Below are positions 1-11,844 of a stretch of DNA of 64,000 bases, one piece after another (the first letter of the stretch is position 1; each line of letters opens with the position of its first letter). The position numbers were made by a program, and so were the translations under genes. The notes beneath the pieces were generated by a model, which ran no database searches, was not told the origin of the DNA, and saw only the letters and a list, made by a program, of their open reading frames with translations. The stretch lies in NCBI GenBank assembly GCA_006386115.1, contig VFIW01000070.1, forward strand, positions 124,001-188,000, in the 5' to 3' direction. The stretch is from Globisporangium splendens (taxonomy: Eukaryota; Oomycota; Peronosporomycetes; Pythiales; Pythiaceae).

Positions 1-3000
1 CACGAAAGCACCACAGGCTAAGTGTCTTCACGACAAGAGAATTCGCGCCAACACCAGCATTCCGTTGACTTTCATTTCTACAACAAAGTGTGTCACCCGT
101 GATTTGAAGTCAGTACGCAATGGCCACAGAAGAAGGAGACTGGTGAGGAAAACAGCAACAAAAAGCTTACCCATCGTCAAAGTCGTCTGTCGTTGCCACG
201 GTCACTGCTTGCGACGAAGGTGTTAAACGTATTTGGCTGCTGCTGCTGCCTGTCATCGCCTCCGTTTCGCTCGTGTTTGACGCTAAAGACGCAGTTTGAC
301 TTGGCAACACTGCAGAAGCCGATGCTGGAAAGGATTGCGATAACGAAGATCGGGCACTTTGGGATCCGGTGCGATCGTTGGTAACCGAATTTGTTCCAGT
401 TGCTAGGAGCGCTAAGCCCGCTTCGATGGCGCCAACGATTTTCCGGATGGACGGACGCAGCTCTGACGGAATCCGTAGATTAACAGGATCGGCAGATGGA
501 TGGCAGCAGCAAAGTATCGTTGCTTTCCCTTGTAAAATCAATATAAGCGAGTGAAATCTCATCAGGAAATGAACGGCATTCTGAGCAGCGCTTGAGTCTT
601 GCAGGGCTTGTTGAAATATTGACCCTTTCAGATTCTCGGCAACAATCGCCAATACTTTCTTGAGCAAATGCGCAATATCAACCATTCCGGCGCCATCCAC
701 TGGCCGCGGGAGCTCGGTAAACAGTGCCGCTAAAACCAGTCCTATCTGTTGAAGCAGAAGACAGGTATGTCAGCCTCGATTAAAACCAGACCATCGGCAG
801 ACACTCACTTAAACAATCAAAACTCACATCCAGCGCACTCGCAAGTAGCTGCATTGGTGCTCGCACGTCCACTCCAGCAACACAGAACTTTTTGGAAAGA
901 CAGTCGACTAAATGCAAGAAGTGACCCGAAACTTCAGCATGCATTGCGAGTTGGGTCTCTTTCGAGATTGACGGGAATCCGGCATTGGCCCACAGTGGTC
1001 TCTCAAATGCGCCAACGTTCGACAGTCCATCGTTTTGACACCGCAGGGACGTTAAAAGATGAGTCGGCAGCTGAAGGCGTTCGAACTTGTCACGCTTGTC
1101 ATTCGCTCCAGCAGGTGTCTGGGAACAGCCACTAAATGATTCATCACTCACGTAGTCTTGGACAATCGAAGAAAAACGATGAGGAGCTGGTGTCGTGGAC
1201 TCAGGGGAGCGTATACTCGCCAAACCACATTCGTTCATTGTAAAATAGACGCCAAAGCCGTTGAGCTCGCAGTTAGCATCGTCAGAGCCACTGCCTTCGG
1301 AGAGTGTACTCAGGTTTCGAAGCAATTTCGTTGTAAAACAGTTGCGAAGGTCGAGGTTATCGACAGACTTGGACGGCTGAATAAATGAGAGCACCGCCGA
1401 AGCGTACGATATCGGAGATATGGCAACTGCTTCTGTCCAGTTAGGCACCACTACCCCAGGGGCTTTTTCTTGGAATGCTTGGAGTTCAAGGTGCGAGAAC
1501 AAAGCCGAGAGCAAACTTGAGCGGACAGACGCTGGCTTGGACGGGACTTCACTGCTTGTGAGAATGGGCGAAGCAAGAACAGTTTCATCATTTTTCTCAT
1601 CTTGTAGCTCTATGCACTGTAGAAGTGTACCCAGCAAGCGTGCTGCAGAAACCGACATGGTCATGCTCATCGTACCCAGCGACTTTGACGCGGTCGTTAA
1701 CCCACTTGCACTGCTTCGAAACGCAGAGAGACTCCATAGCTGATTTTGACTCGCCTCGACTACAGCATGCGGTACCAGTCCCAACGAGACGCAATTTCTG
1801 AGAAGACCAAGAACAACATCGCCTGGGAAACCTCCGCTCAGTACTGCGCTCTCCGTTGCATGAACGTACGGCAAATCTGGTCGCAGTAAGCACCACCAAA
1901 TCTTCTTCCACGCGTCGTCTAGTATATCACTGCACAAGTCTCTGTGCATCGCCGAAAGCCGTGATAGCTGCACTAACGCGAGTAGAGTCACATACTGGCG
2001 TTGCTCCAGGTCCTTGGACTCCAAGATGCCCGCAAGATGTTCCATCACTGTCATCACATCACCAATTCGATTCTTCAGGTAATACTCTCCATGTCGGCAC
2101 AAAACCGCAGCAACCAGTAAGATCCATGACGCGTCCTGTTTCTTTACCGTTACGCGCTTGGAAGATGACCGCGATTCCTTGGCACTCGAGAGCGCTTTTC
2201 CCGGCGAACTTGCCGGTGTAGGCAACGACGAAGATGATGCGACGGAATCGCTGAGGTTCTCCGCCGACGGATCGATGCAAAGCGCATCCACAAGTGTTTC
2301 CCATGCCAACACCGATTCCTCTGGAGGAGGTCGCTTCGTACCAGTTACAGTGCTCGTATCACTCATAGAGTCATTGTCGATCATCAGATTGTGCTCGGAC
2401 AGTTCGGTAACCAGACGGTCATGATGGTACATGACATCAGCTGCGCATCGCAGGTGGCTCAAAATGGGAGCATCCATGTCCATCAGCGCATGGAATGCGC
2501 TTCCGGCAGTACTGCTGAAGATGAGCGACCCACGCCCCGACTTGGAGTAGATCACTAGCTGGTGCACATCTCTCGGATTCAGCAGCATCCCTTTTATCAA
2601 GTTCAGCTCCTTGAGCACCGTCTTGGGGTTCAGTTGCGCGCTGTTGGCTCCATCGACCACGACTTCGGGGGTATGACACGCATACAGCGCTAGAAACTGG
2701 ATGATGTACTCGGTGTCGTATCCCCGATGCTGAACCTTCTTGTTGTTCCACGAGCGCTGGATGTAATGCAGGATTGCGATCCCTGTGCGCAGCGCCAGCG
2801 GTCCAACCGAGCTGAAGTACGACTTGATCAGGTCCGTCGCAGCTTCCATGAGGATCGGCGCAATGTCTTCGAACTTCTTCGTGCGCGCCGTGCTATCCGG
2901 TGTGAGGCCGTCAAACCATCGTTCGAAAAAGTTGAGCGACTTCTTCAGCCAATCATGCATGTCATAGGGACAGTGCTTAAAAAACTGCTGGATAACGATC

Positions 3001-3677
3001 GCGCAGAGACGCACACTACTAGACGATCCGCTCGTGTTCCCGTGGTCAACGCCTGCGAGTGCCAGCTCCGTCATAGAGCGCAACTTCTCCTTCTCTAGCA
3101 CAGCGCAGTAGACGCGGTACTGGAGGATGAGTTGAATCGTCTGCCACGCTGCCGTCTCGATTCGCGCCACGACGTCCGCGTCTTCGTCTTCAAATGTCTC
3201 TCGCTCGGCAATGGCCACCGCGAACTCGAAAAGCTGCTTCACGAATTCGCGTCCATTCGCGTCCAAATGCAGCAGCGGTCCATCTACGGCGTGCACGGCC
3301 GCGAACTCGTTGTGTAGAAAATTCCAGTAGTCCTGTCGAGGCGGCGTGCGGCTGGACTTGGACTTCTTAGCCTTTGGCGGCGGCACCGAGTGGAACGCGT
3401 CCTTGCTGCTGGCGCGCGACTTCGTCTTCTTGACTGGAGCGCCGCTGGAAGCTGCGAGGTACGGCTGCGCGTCGCTCTTCACGACGTGCAGGATGGCCGA
3501 GAGCAACAGCCCCCACGCGCGCCACTTGTGCATGAACTGGCGGTGCAGCTGGTCGCCGAGGAACGCCTGCGCCTCCTTGACGCACTTCTGGCGCTCCTTC
3601 TGGTTCTTGGCGCCACGTAGCGCCGCGCACTCGCGCTTGAACGCACCCCAGATCGCGTCCGCATTGGCGCTGCTCAT
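1..3677 (-). CDS. ATM/Tel1-like PI3K-related kinase, N-terminal part (partial gene)
   Basis: This is the 5' portion of a large DNA-damage-checkpoint kinase gene whose catalytic end lies beyond the left edge. The first exon (3677 to about 809) encodes about 955 residues of helical-repeat-like sequence. Resemblance to ATM rests on recalled features: an early helix ending in a tryptophan-containing DYWNFLH-like segment, and a mid-region DDAWKKIWWCLLRP block followed by ATESAVLSG, which parallels the ATM KLWNKIW block. I read an intron at 808-742 (GTGAGT donor, ATAG acceptor), a second exon 741-171, an intron 170-140 (GTAAGC donor, CACCAG acceptor) and the start of a third exon at 139. All joins keep frame. 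Basic Lys/Ser/Pro-rich residues 80-115 look nuclear-localising. The start is the ATG at 3677. ATM is the best guess; another HEAT-repeat giant such as ATR is possible. No kinase motifs fall inside the window. Confidence 0.55.
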
Positions 3678-3699
3678 GCTTTTTGCGCTACTGTAGTTA

Positions 3700-4434
3700 G
3701 TTATTACTCGTGTTGCAGTTGGTTACGATGGGTACTGAGGTTACACTCTCTGTAGGATACAGCATATAACCTACAGCAGTCTGATGCAAGTCGATGCCGG
3801 AATGATTGTGCCGTCCAAAAAATGCATTTAGCCAGAATATGACAAAGCAGAAAGAGGAAGCTGCTGTTGGCTGTTGTAGCTTAGAGACACTGATGACAGA
3901 TTATGCAACTTTAAAGGTATTTGGACTTGAGGTCCAAAAAGAATGCTCTGGAATGGTTGCAAGTGGAGCATGCAGCAGCAGTGTGCGGATCTGATGGAAG
4001 GAATGCACGGCATGACTCATGCCATGCAAGTTCAAGTGACGACATATATGGTGGGAGGATGCACGTGCAAGTGCAAAGTGCCAGCCAAAGACGTGAGCTT
4101 CCTTGCGGAGCCTATCGACTGTTTCCATGATGCATTGCATCACCGTCAGCTTCTGGCGAATAGGTTGACGTGACATGGTCCAGATGACGCGCAGAATATC
4201 CTCCTGCTCCGCTAAGACTATAACAATGAAACACATGAGCTCTTTGTATGTTTCTGTTTTGTATTTATTTATGTTTTCCGTTGGCTCTGCTGCTGCAATG
4301 CGGACAAGCACGAATGTGAGAGACCCAAATGCATCTATGGCATCATTCCGACTGGAGACAGCGCACCACAATGGAACAGAGACAACACACGAACGAGAAA
4401 AGAGCATGCTGCGTGCTTCTTGTTACTCTCTCGC
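3700..4434. other. Intergenic, no gene recognised
   Basis: This gap lies between the ATM-like gene start and the prohibitin 3' end. Both strands have open frames of 60-170 codons, but none shows a motif, a good start context or protein-like composition. It should hold the ATM-like promoter near 3680-3800. I see nothing else. Confidence 0.5.
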
Positions 4435-4437
4435 AGT

Positions 4438-5424
4438 TTACTGCAAGCCCAAGAGCACACCGCCGTTACCGCCCTGCTGGTTTGGCAGGTACGTGACGTT
4501 GCGCGACTTGGCCAAGGTCTCAGCAATCTCGCGCGCGGCATCGATACGCTGCACTTCAATGAAGCCCGAACCGCTCTTCGCGACGGCATCGGACACCAAA
4601 CGCGCTGCCTCGGATTCACCTTCGGCCTTAATAATCGCAGCTTGACGTTCCTGTTCCGAGCGCATGACGACGAACTTCTGGCGCTCGGCGTCCTGTTGCG
4701 CGACTTGCTTTTGCTCGACAGCGCGCGTGAACTCGGGGCCGTACTCCAAGTGGGTAATGGACACATCGTCCAGGGTCAAGAAGAATTTGTTCGCACGCTC
4801 GTTCAATTCCGCCGAGATCTGCTGCGAGACCTTGTCACGGAACGTCAACAGTTCGCTGGCATCGTACTGCGCGACGACCGACTTGAGCACTTCGTTACCG
4901 ACGGAAGGCAGGATACGCTCGGCGTAATCGGCACCGTATTCCGCAAAGATGAACGGCAACTGCTCTACCTGTGGACGCGAGAGCACACGGAGCGAGATGT
5001 TGACCATCTGCAAGTCCTTGGTACCCGTGCGCGAGCTGATCATACGGTAGTTCGAGCGAACATCCAAGATCGTTGGGTACTGAAAATTGCATGCGCACAC
5101 CACACCACATGAGTATCCAATTTCCAGTGACGCAGCGAGATAGAGAGAAGCAACACCTTACCTGGAAGAATGGGATCTTGAAGTGAGTGCCTTCGCCGAC
5201 ACACTTCTTCAAAATACCGTCCTTACGATCGAAGATCACGGCACGGTGGCCACCATCAACTGTCATCACCAACAAAACAAGCACACTCGTGTCATCAGCC
5301 ACACATACGCATACACATACACGCAAGGCGCACGCACCGTCGTAGATGCACTCCTGCACGAGGAAGCCGCCGAGACCGACGGCCGCGCCGAAGCCCGCCA
5401 CCCGGTTCAAAAATCGCGCCGCCA
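4438..5424 (-). CDS. PHB1: Prohibitin 1 (mitochondrial inner membrane)
   Basis: Prohibitin 1 assembles with prohibitin 2 into ring complexes in the mitochondrial inner membrane that scaffold proteases and respiratory complexes. Three exons are readable: 5424-5338 (start [13 protein letters not shown], hydrophobic anchor), 5259-5162 ([10 protein letters not shown], then [12 protein letters not shown]) and 5079-4438 ([59 protein letters not shown]). The introns 5337-5260 and 5161-5080 have GT-AG ends and keep frame. Total length, about 275 residues, matches the family. The SPFH/band-7 domain fills residues 25-185 and a coiled coil follows. The C-terminus is glycine-rich ([11 protein letters not shown]), unlike the usual glutamine-rich end. 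The gene is transcribed away from the COX14-like gene at 6048; the 620 bases between may be a shared promoter region. Confidence 0.95.
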
Positions 5425-6047
5425 TGTTTGCTGCTGCTTGCTTGTTTGCTTGTCTTCTTCGCGTCTCTCTCGACTGCCAGCAGCCATAGATGAGGAAGGG
5501 GTCGAATCCTGGCGTTTCCCCCTCTCCAAGCCGTTTTCGAGGGTGTACTTCACGTTTGAGAGGTGTTTGAGCCACTGTCGCGCCAGCCAGTCAGTCTGTG
5601 TTTCAAGTTACACCCGTTAAGTTCGTGGCGTGTCGCATATTGACCAACACTCTGCATACACGAACTTATTGACTCGATGCAGACTTAACAGACAACCGTA
5701 CTTTGTCGAAGTGCTGCAGTGGCGTCTGGCCCAATCGCCACCTAGTTAGTCCCATAGAGGCGCAGCTCTTGTATACACCTCTATTAACGAGCAAGCAGGC
5801 GTATCGTAAACTCAATTACTATCCACAAATATCCCACAACGCAGATATATGTTATAAAAAGGGAAATAAAGCAACCGCAGTGGTCCACCAACTTGACCAT
5901 CATGGCCAACAGCTCCGTAACCGCCAGAATCACCAAACAGACCAAGTGGCCCAAGCTCGAGAAGAGAGAAGCGCGCTCCCTCCTCTTCGTCAGTCCATTC
6001 ACCCGCACGCCAAGTCCCCACATCCTCCTCGCATCTACAGCAGCATT
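5425..6047. promoter_or_regulatory. Divergent intergenic region between prohibitin and COX14-like gene
   Basis: Two nuclear genes for mitochondrial inner-membrane proteins start at either end and point away from each other, so this stretch should contain both promoters. No specific binding motif was identified. An open frame runs from 5703 into the COX14-like gene but is unlikely to be coding before the ATG at 6048. Confidence 0.4.
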
Positions 6048-6242
6048 ATGTCGGGAGCAGCAGCCGGAACGCGCGTGGCCGACGTGCTGCACAAGACCGT
6101 GACCACGGGTCTCGTGCTGATCACCGTCGCGGGGCTCGCCGACGTCGTGCGCGGCTTCAGCGTGCTCACGAAGCGCAACATCGACCGCCGAGCAGCCACC
6201 GACGCTGCGACCAAGCCAACGACCACGTCGCGCGACGAATAG
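6048..6242 (+). CDS. COX14-like small mitochondrial membrane protein
   Basis: This is a 64-residue protein starting at the ATG at 6048. It has a short amphipathic start (MSGAAAGTRVADVLHKT), one hydrophobic span (about residues 18-36, TGLVLITVAGLADVV) and a basic C-terminal tail (LTKRNIDRRAA). The spacing and character of the VADVLHKTVTT-LVLITVAG segment resemble the LADIGYKTFSTS-MLLTV segment of metazoan COX14/C12orf62, a factor needed for early cytochrome c oxidase assembly in the inner membrane. The match is a recalled pattern over about 25 residues, so it is suggestive only; another single-pass mitochondrial microprotein is possible. Its divergent arrangement with prohibitin supports a mitochondrial role. 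In-frame codons upstream of 6048 look non-coding. Confidence 0.5.
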   Translation: MSGAAAGTRVADVLHKTVTTGLVLITVAGLADVVRGFSVLTKRNIDRRAATDAATKPTTTSRDE

Positions 6243-6542
6243 ATGCGCCTTTGCGCATTGAATGACCACACGCATGCGTTGTCACACGAAGCGAATTTCA
6301 GCGACGGCGTCTTTTATGCGGCCATCCTGATCTCCTCCATGACGCTTGCGACGAGAACGGCAAGAGAGAAGAGAAACTGAAGGTTCGTCTTTGCGGCGAA
6401 CGTGAGAGAAAGAGTTTGTTTCATTACAGAGAGAGTCAAGCCTGAATAGATGCTTGTAAGATTTTTTTCTAACAAATATTGAAATGTCGCCACTACCCAA
6501 CGCGAGCATCTGCACAGAAATCGAATGTAAGATGTTTCTTTG

Positions 6543-8159
6543 TCAAAGAGCGCGCACTTTGTACTCTTTCTTGGCCGCGACAGCGACGCTCGCAGCAGTG
6601 GCCGCCACTTTGTCCAGCATCTGCGACGCCTTGAGCTTCAGCTTTTCGGCCGGCGTGAACTCCAGCGCCTCCTTGATCTGCGGCGCCTTCTCTTTCATGG
6701 ACGTGAGCTTCAGCTGCTGCATGACCGACAGCTTTGGGAGTTCGTTCTCCTCTTGGAGCTTACGCAGTCGCAGCAGCTCCTCTTCGCGCTCGCGGATCTG
6801 CTTTTTCCGTTGTTGGGCACGCTTTCTCAGCAACGCCGCACCCTTTTTCACGAGTATGCACTGCGCAGCGTTTGCCAGGAAATTGGTCTTCGAGCTTCGA
6901 TTGCGGAGGCTGGAGCTGCTGTTGTTTATCGAGTCGACGTCCGTTGTCGCATCCACGCCAGGAGCAGGATCTGACGAGAACGTCGCGAGAAATTTGTCAA
7001 CATCGCTCTGCCATTTCTCGATCTGAGCCTTGCTCAGGATCGCATCCGCATTCTGCAAAACCTTGGCGAGTGCGTTGAATTCCTCGAGTCTCGCGATCTG
7101 GAACGCGATGGCGCGCACCACCTGGTTGTACGCTTTCGCCATCAATACCCACTTGAACTGGTAAAACGGTGGCCGCAGCAAATCCGTACTTGCGAACAAC
7201 GTGGGAATTGCATTCGACCCATTCCTCGGATCTTTCGCTTTCCACTCGAAATCGGTACAAAGCGATAGTGCGGCGGTGATCTTTTGCTCTTCTTCTTTCG
7301 CCAGCAGCACGAGCGACTTCTTTGTGAACCCGCGCTTCGTCATTTTCAGTTTGTCTTCGGCTTTGATCACCGCTGTCGCGGCCTCCATGGCTTCGAAGTC
7401 TTGGTCCAAGTCCAGCAAAAGCCCATACTCGCGGTTATCCTGTGCTGTTGCCCCAAGCGAACACCGATTTTAACGACCAGTTTCCTCACAGCGATGCTAC
7501 CACCGCCACCAAGATACATGATCGGATACAGCAGCGGACCCTGGGTTTTCCTTTGCAGGGTATGGTCAAACGCTACCACAGTAGCTTCCTGGTGCAGCTT
7601 CAGCAGTTTCAGGGTATCCTCTGTGGTCTCGGCATCGATCAAGCGGCCCTTCTTGCATATTTTCCACTCTTCAAGTAGCTGGAAACACTGCCAGAGCTTT
7701 CCCAGGCGCTCTTCGTGCACTTTGGGCTTGTTCGGGTTGCTCGTCGCGTCGCACAGATACTGGAAATACGTCAAGGCACGCCGCGCTTTCTGAGAGGGTT
7801 TCCTATTCTGCTGGTTCAATTGGTTTTGCTTCTTCTTTTGTCCGAGAGCTATCGTGTATCTTCGCCATTGCGTAGCCGTGACACACAGGATGCCGATACG
7901 TGGCTTCTGGGGGTGAATTCCCACGAAAGTCGCTGCTGGGTCTTCCGTACTCGTTGTGCTTTGGTCGCTGCGATGCTGGAACAATCGCATGCGAGTACGA
8001 ATTGAACACAGGCGAGCACATTGGGGAGATACCAGGGAAGAAACCGTACCCTGCTGCTGTCGGGTGGATTTTTTGAGGATACACCATATCACGCTCGAGT
8101 CTCCGCAGGATCAGCTCTTCTTCGTCGCGCTCTTTCTGGTGCCATACAGAGCTCGACAT
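6543..8159 (-). CDS. Unrecognised basic coiled-coil protein with very short introns
   Basis: I do not recognise this protein. From the ATG at 8159 (MSSSVWHQKERDEEEL) the frame is open to about 7900. It then switches frame into a segment with RRALTYFQYLCDA and ERLGKLWQCFQLLEEW, and ends with a long lysine/glutamate-rich helical region (RKRAQQRKKQIREREEEL). A 50-base intron is clearly readable: donor GTGAGG after GGSIA, acceptor CACAG before DNREYGLLLDLD, near 7490-7440, joining the last two segments in frame. The earlier frame switch (between about 7960 and 7850) probably hides another short intron, but several GT-AG pairs fit. The product would be about 500 residues with no membrane span or signal peptide. 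The real start may lie further upstream (see 8178-8444). Confidence 0.6.
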
Positions 8160-8177
8160 CTTTGACTCCTGGAGTGC

Positions 8178-8444
8178 TCAGGCTGCATTGTCGCGGTCTT
8201 GGAGAATCTGCACGTGCCGTTTCGCTTGTTCTCTCTTGCGACGTTTGTCGCGCTCTTTCTTCTCCGGCGTCGTGAGTCTTGGCTTTGATGAGATTGTGTG
8301 CTCCTTCTTGTCCGATGTGGCGATAATCAGATCTGAAGGAGTGAATGGCAAAGAAGGCGATGATGCTGGGCGACCGATGACTGGGGCAAGCGCAACCTCA
8401 CGTGTCAGCGGCAACGAGTCTGCCGTCGCCATAGCCATCCCCAA
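8178..8444 (-). CDS. Possible first exon of the coiled-coil gene at 6543-8159
   Basis: This is an open frame of about 85 residues with protein-like composition (SDKKEHTISSKPRL, then EKKERDKRRKREQAKRH). It ends 19 bases upstream of the ATG at 8159. A 45-base GT-AG segment (GTGCAG donor after QAKRH, CTCCAG acceptor) would join it in frame to ESKMSSSVW, extending the neighbouring gene. Introns of 45-50 bases also occur elsewhere in that gene, so this is plausible. Otherwise it is an upstream open frame. A transcript would settle it. Confidence 0.35.
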   Translation of the reverse strand: MGMAMATADSLPLTREVALAPVIGRPASSPSLPFTPSDLIIATSDKKEHTISSKPRLTTPEKKERDKRRKREQAKRHVQILQDRDNAA

Positions 8445-8714
8445 CGATGCTCCTAGCTATGGCATGAAAATGAGAGCACAAAATGGAAATGGCGTCCAAA
8501 AATCACACTAACCAACAGAAGTGGCTCACCGAGTCTATTTTTTGCATCACAAGAATATTTTCTTGCTGCAAATGAAGACAGTGAGCAATCAGGTGGGAAC
8601 ACAAATCATACGTGCGTACATACATGAATTTACCCTGTGACTAGCACACTGGCCTGTGTCGGAAAGGCATAAAATTGATTGACTACGCTCGGTCCACTTT
8701 TTCTCATCCCACTC

Positions 8715-11271
8715 TTACACCCAAGGCTTGATTGCGAACTCGTCGTACACCGCGCCATTCTTGTTCAGAACAAACTGGAGATTCATCGCATCCGCAGACG
8801 TTGACACTCGCAAGTGGCCATACTCATTCGCATGACGCACGCTCCAGTTTCCATATTTTGTCGAAAAATCCTCCGTGCCAAGATCAAAACCAGCGGACCC
8901 GACGACGATGTGAACTGGAGCCTTCTCATCTCCCACGCATTCTCCTCGATATACCGGGCAACTCCGTTCGTACGCATGCTGATGACCGACCTATTTCAAA
9001 ATTGCCAAAAACACAATAATTGAGTCTGAGGGCATTCAAACCTACAAAATTTGTCACTAAAGCACTCACCAGCATTAAATTCACGCGGTTCTTGTAGATT
9101 AGCTCTTCGACTTCGTCTCTGAAATGCTTCGCAACAATCATATCACTTTCCATCCCAAGTTGTGTAGAGTACTGGCACGAACGGTCCAAGTGCACATGGA
9201 AACCATAAGCAAACACAGAACAATCCAAGCAAGCATTGCACCCCAACACCAAATAAAAAAACAGCTTACCATCATTCGGTGGGCTGTCAGGACGACCCAT
9301 GGCGTAGCGCCACGATCGACGCTCTCGAGGTCCTTCTTGAGCCACTCATACTGCTCGGATCCGCGAGTCCAATTGTGCTCTGTGGATATTTGCACCACAT
9401 GGACCCCACCATAGTTGAAACTGTACCAGTAGATCGAGTTCCCTGTCGCTGGTGCTGTAGAAACAATTGTAGGAAAATTGTTAGTGATTACCTTGACATG
9501 AACGTGCTTGGTAAAACACTTACCATGGAATCGACGATACATAGGGACAGAGCATTCTCCATTGGAGTCGGAGCCATAATTGCCCCACGAAGGATGGAAA
9601 CTGTTTTTCGATGGTTCTGCGCCACCACTTGGATCATTGTCACCGCCCGAAGTATAAACATATTCATCTGCGTGAACAATTAGGAGTCAGATTTTTCCTC
9701 AGCTTTTTCTCTCAAGCAATATTTGCCACTTACGGTTTCCGACGCTGATCATGTATGGTCTACATAAAATAACCCAAGAAACGTGAACATCGATCATACA
9801 ATTTCATGCACAGGATGCTTCTTGTACTTCTTACGTTCTTGTAGCGTACGGCTCGATAACGTGGAAGAATTTGTCCCACACTGAGCCCTCCCCACGTGCA
9901 TAGCTATAGCGCATAGGCAAACAACATGAGTTCGTATAAAGACAGCACCATTACATAAAAGACTAATAAACTCGCCTGATATCTCCAAAATGCAGCAAGA
10001 ACGAGTCATAGCCACCCCCAACAACGTCAGCGTACACTCTGACCGCAGTGGATTGCGCAGCTGGCGAGCCGTCGACGCCCATGTCAGCGTATGCGACGAA
10101 ATTGGTCGTTTTCGTCGTCGCGGCAGGCTTTGAGCGGAAACTGCGGACTTTGCTCCATCCATCTTCGTCGTTCCCGTACTGGTAAAAGTAGTATTCACCT
10201 GGCTTCAGCTTCGTCAGGACGACCTTGTGCATGAACCCAGGATCACGGAACAATCGTTGCGCCGTCGTCGTCGCAGGAGCATGGCACCTAATCAAAAGAA
10301 TGAGTCAGACCTAGCTCTAATTTCAAACACTGAGGGTGATGCGTTGTCAAATGCATACATGTCCGACGCCTTGTAGGTTGTAGAAGTTCCCTCCGCATAG
10401 TTGGTTAGCTCCGACGCACTCAAACCATATCGAGCTTGCGGCGTCCTTGAGGATGCAGAGTTGAACATCACGACCATTTCGTCGTCTTTTGTGGTCAACG
10501 CAAGGTGGCCGTGCTTGGGGGCATTAAGCGAGTCCAGCATACCAACTTCAAGTTGCTGCAGCAGCTTGTAATTTCCAGCTTTTGGCTGGTAATTGAAGTA
10601 CTTGACGACATAGTTGCACCGCATCATGTACAACTCTATACAGAAAGCAATCCACCGTACACAATGATTAACTTCACACAATGACCACAACTTGTGTCAT
10701 TCAGCAACAGATGCACCACATTACCAGAAAAGCGCACCGAGTTTGGCGTCGCATCCAGTTCCTTGATACTCTTCTTCACCAAGTAGTCATCGTCTCCAAG
10801 GGTAGGACCACAGCTCAGTGTGATGTAATCTTCGTCCTGCACAGCGTCGTGCTTTCCAGGCTGCCAGAATACGACCAAATCTCCTCCGTCTTCCACCAAT
10901 TTCGGCCACGTGCTCAACTCAAAGCCGCTCGACAGCTTGAGCGCGGCAACCTCGTCCCAGCTCGGATCTTGGTGTACAGGAAGAGCATACGGTTTCTCAT
11001 CAGACGAACCAACCGCATCACTCTTAGTGCTGCTGTCGTTTCCCATGACGAAGGGCGTCATGTGGCTATGGCGCGTCCGAATGCCGCGACGAGGCTCGAA
11101 GAGAAACGACGTGAAGCCGACGCCGAGCGCCACCACCAGCGCCATCAGGATCACTTTCTCGCGCAGCCTCGTGGGTGCAGGTCGTCGCCGGTGCCGCAGG
11201 TCGGTCTGCGGAGAGTCGTCTGCATCCCCCACGAGCGTGTATCCGTCGTGCAGACGCCGCGTCGTCATCAT
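8715..11271 (-). CDS. Membrane-anchored purple acid phosphatase (metallophosphoesterase)
   Basis: This is a dinuclear-metal phosphatase that hydrolyses phosphomonoesters, probably outside the cell or in the vacuole. Nine exons are readable. The N-terminus has a basic cytosolic tail (MMTTRRLHDGYTLVGD), then one hydrophobic span (VILMALVVALGVGFTSFLF, about residues 38-58), so it is a type II membrane protein or uses a signal anchor. All metal-ligand blocks are present in order: YADMG, FGDISYARG, VGNHEY, VVLTAHR and GHQHAYER. A Fn3-like N-terminal domain precedes the catalytic domain. Exon 5 (9759-9734) is only 26 bases. The intron inside the GDISY motif starts with GC, not GT (AG|GCGAGT near 9988). 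All joins keep frame and the stop is at 8715-8717. Start chosen: the first of two adjacent ATGs at 11271. Confidence 0.9.
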
Positions 11272-11532
11272 ATTCGCAGTCGTCCGATGCACTTGGCTCT
11301 CTCTCTCTCTCTCCGCCAGAACTTCTTTCTTCTTCAACTCAGAAAAGTGAATGTTAACGGCTCAAGGTGACGCGAAGGTAGCGGAGACACAGATCCGACA
11401 TGCACCTCAATAATGCGCTGTATTGAGGCTTCAAATCAAGTGGTGACTGTACTGAAAACTCGAACAAAAGAACTCAAATAGAGGACTCTCGAGGACTCGA
11501 CTCGAACCATGATCGAATACCGCATCGCAGCG
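11272..11532. other. Short intergenic region with CT microsatellite
   Basis: This is the upstream region of the phosphatase gene. A CT run lies at about 11298-11312. No gene recognised. Confidence 0.4.
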
Positions 11533-11844
11533 TCAACCACACGAGCATGCAGTAGTGAATGCATGCGTCCTATATTGCGGGATCACTGTGTTCACATTGG
11601 CGTGCCTCATCAGATCGTCGAATTGCCCACAGCATTTGCACCGCGATGGGGAAAGGAACACAGCAGCGACCACGTGCTCAATCGCGTGCGTCAGTATGTC
11701 CTCACTGAGTTTGCCCATGACCGCTTCTTTACTGCTATGCAGCTGTAATATGGCAGCAGCAACTTCATCACTACGTTGGCGTTTCTTTTGCTCGTGAACA
11801 CATCCAAAGTGTTCGTGGCAATCTGCGTGGCAATGGATACACAT
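11533..11844 (-). CDS. Small cysteine/histidine-rich open reading frame, uncertain
   Basis: This is a 103-codon frame opening with an ATG at 11844. The N-terminus is dense in possible zinc ligands (MCIHCHADCHEHFGC), and two later cysteine clusters occur (SRCKCCGQFDD and ACSCG). The pattern could be a small zinc-binding protein, but I do not recognise a family, and the middle is unremarkable. It sits alone between the phosphatase and the CDGSH gene, with no visible splice partners. It may be a chance frame. Confidence 0.25.
   Translation of the reverse strand: MCIHCHADCHEHFGCVHEQKKRQRSDEVAAAILQLHSSKEAVMGKLSEDILTHAIEHVVAAVFLSPSRCKCCGQFDDLMRHANVNTVIPQYRTHAFTTACSCG

Noticed and set aside
3901..4407. 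168-codon minus-strand frame
   Set aside because: No motif, no conserved composition and no splice signals linking it to a neighbour.
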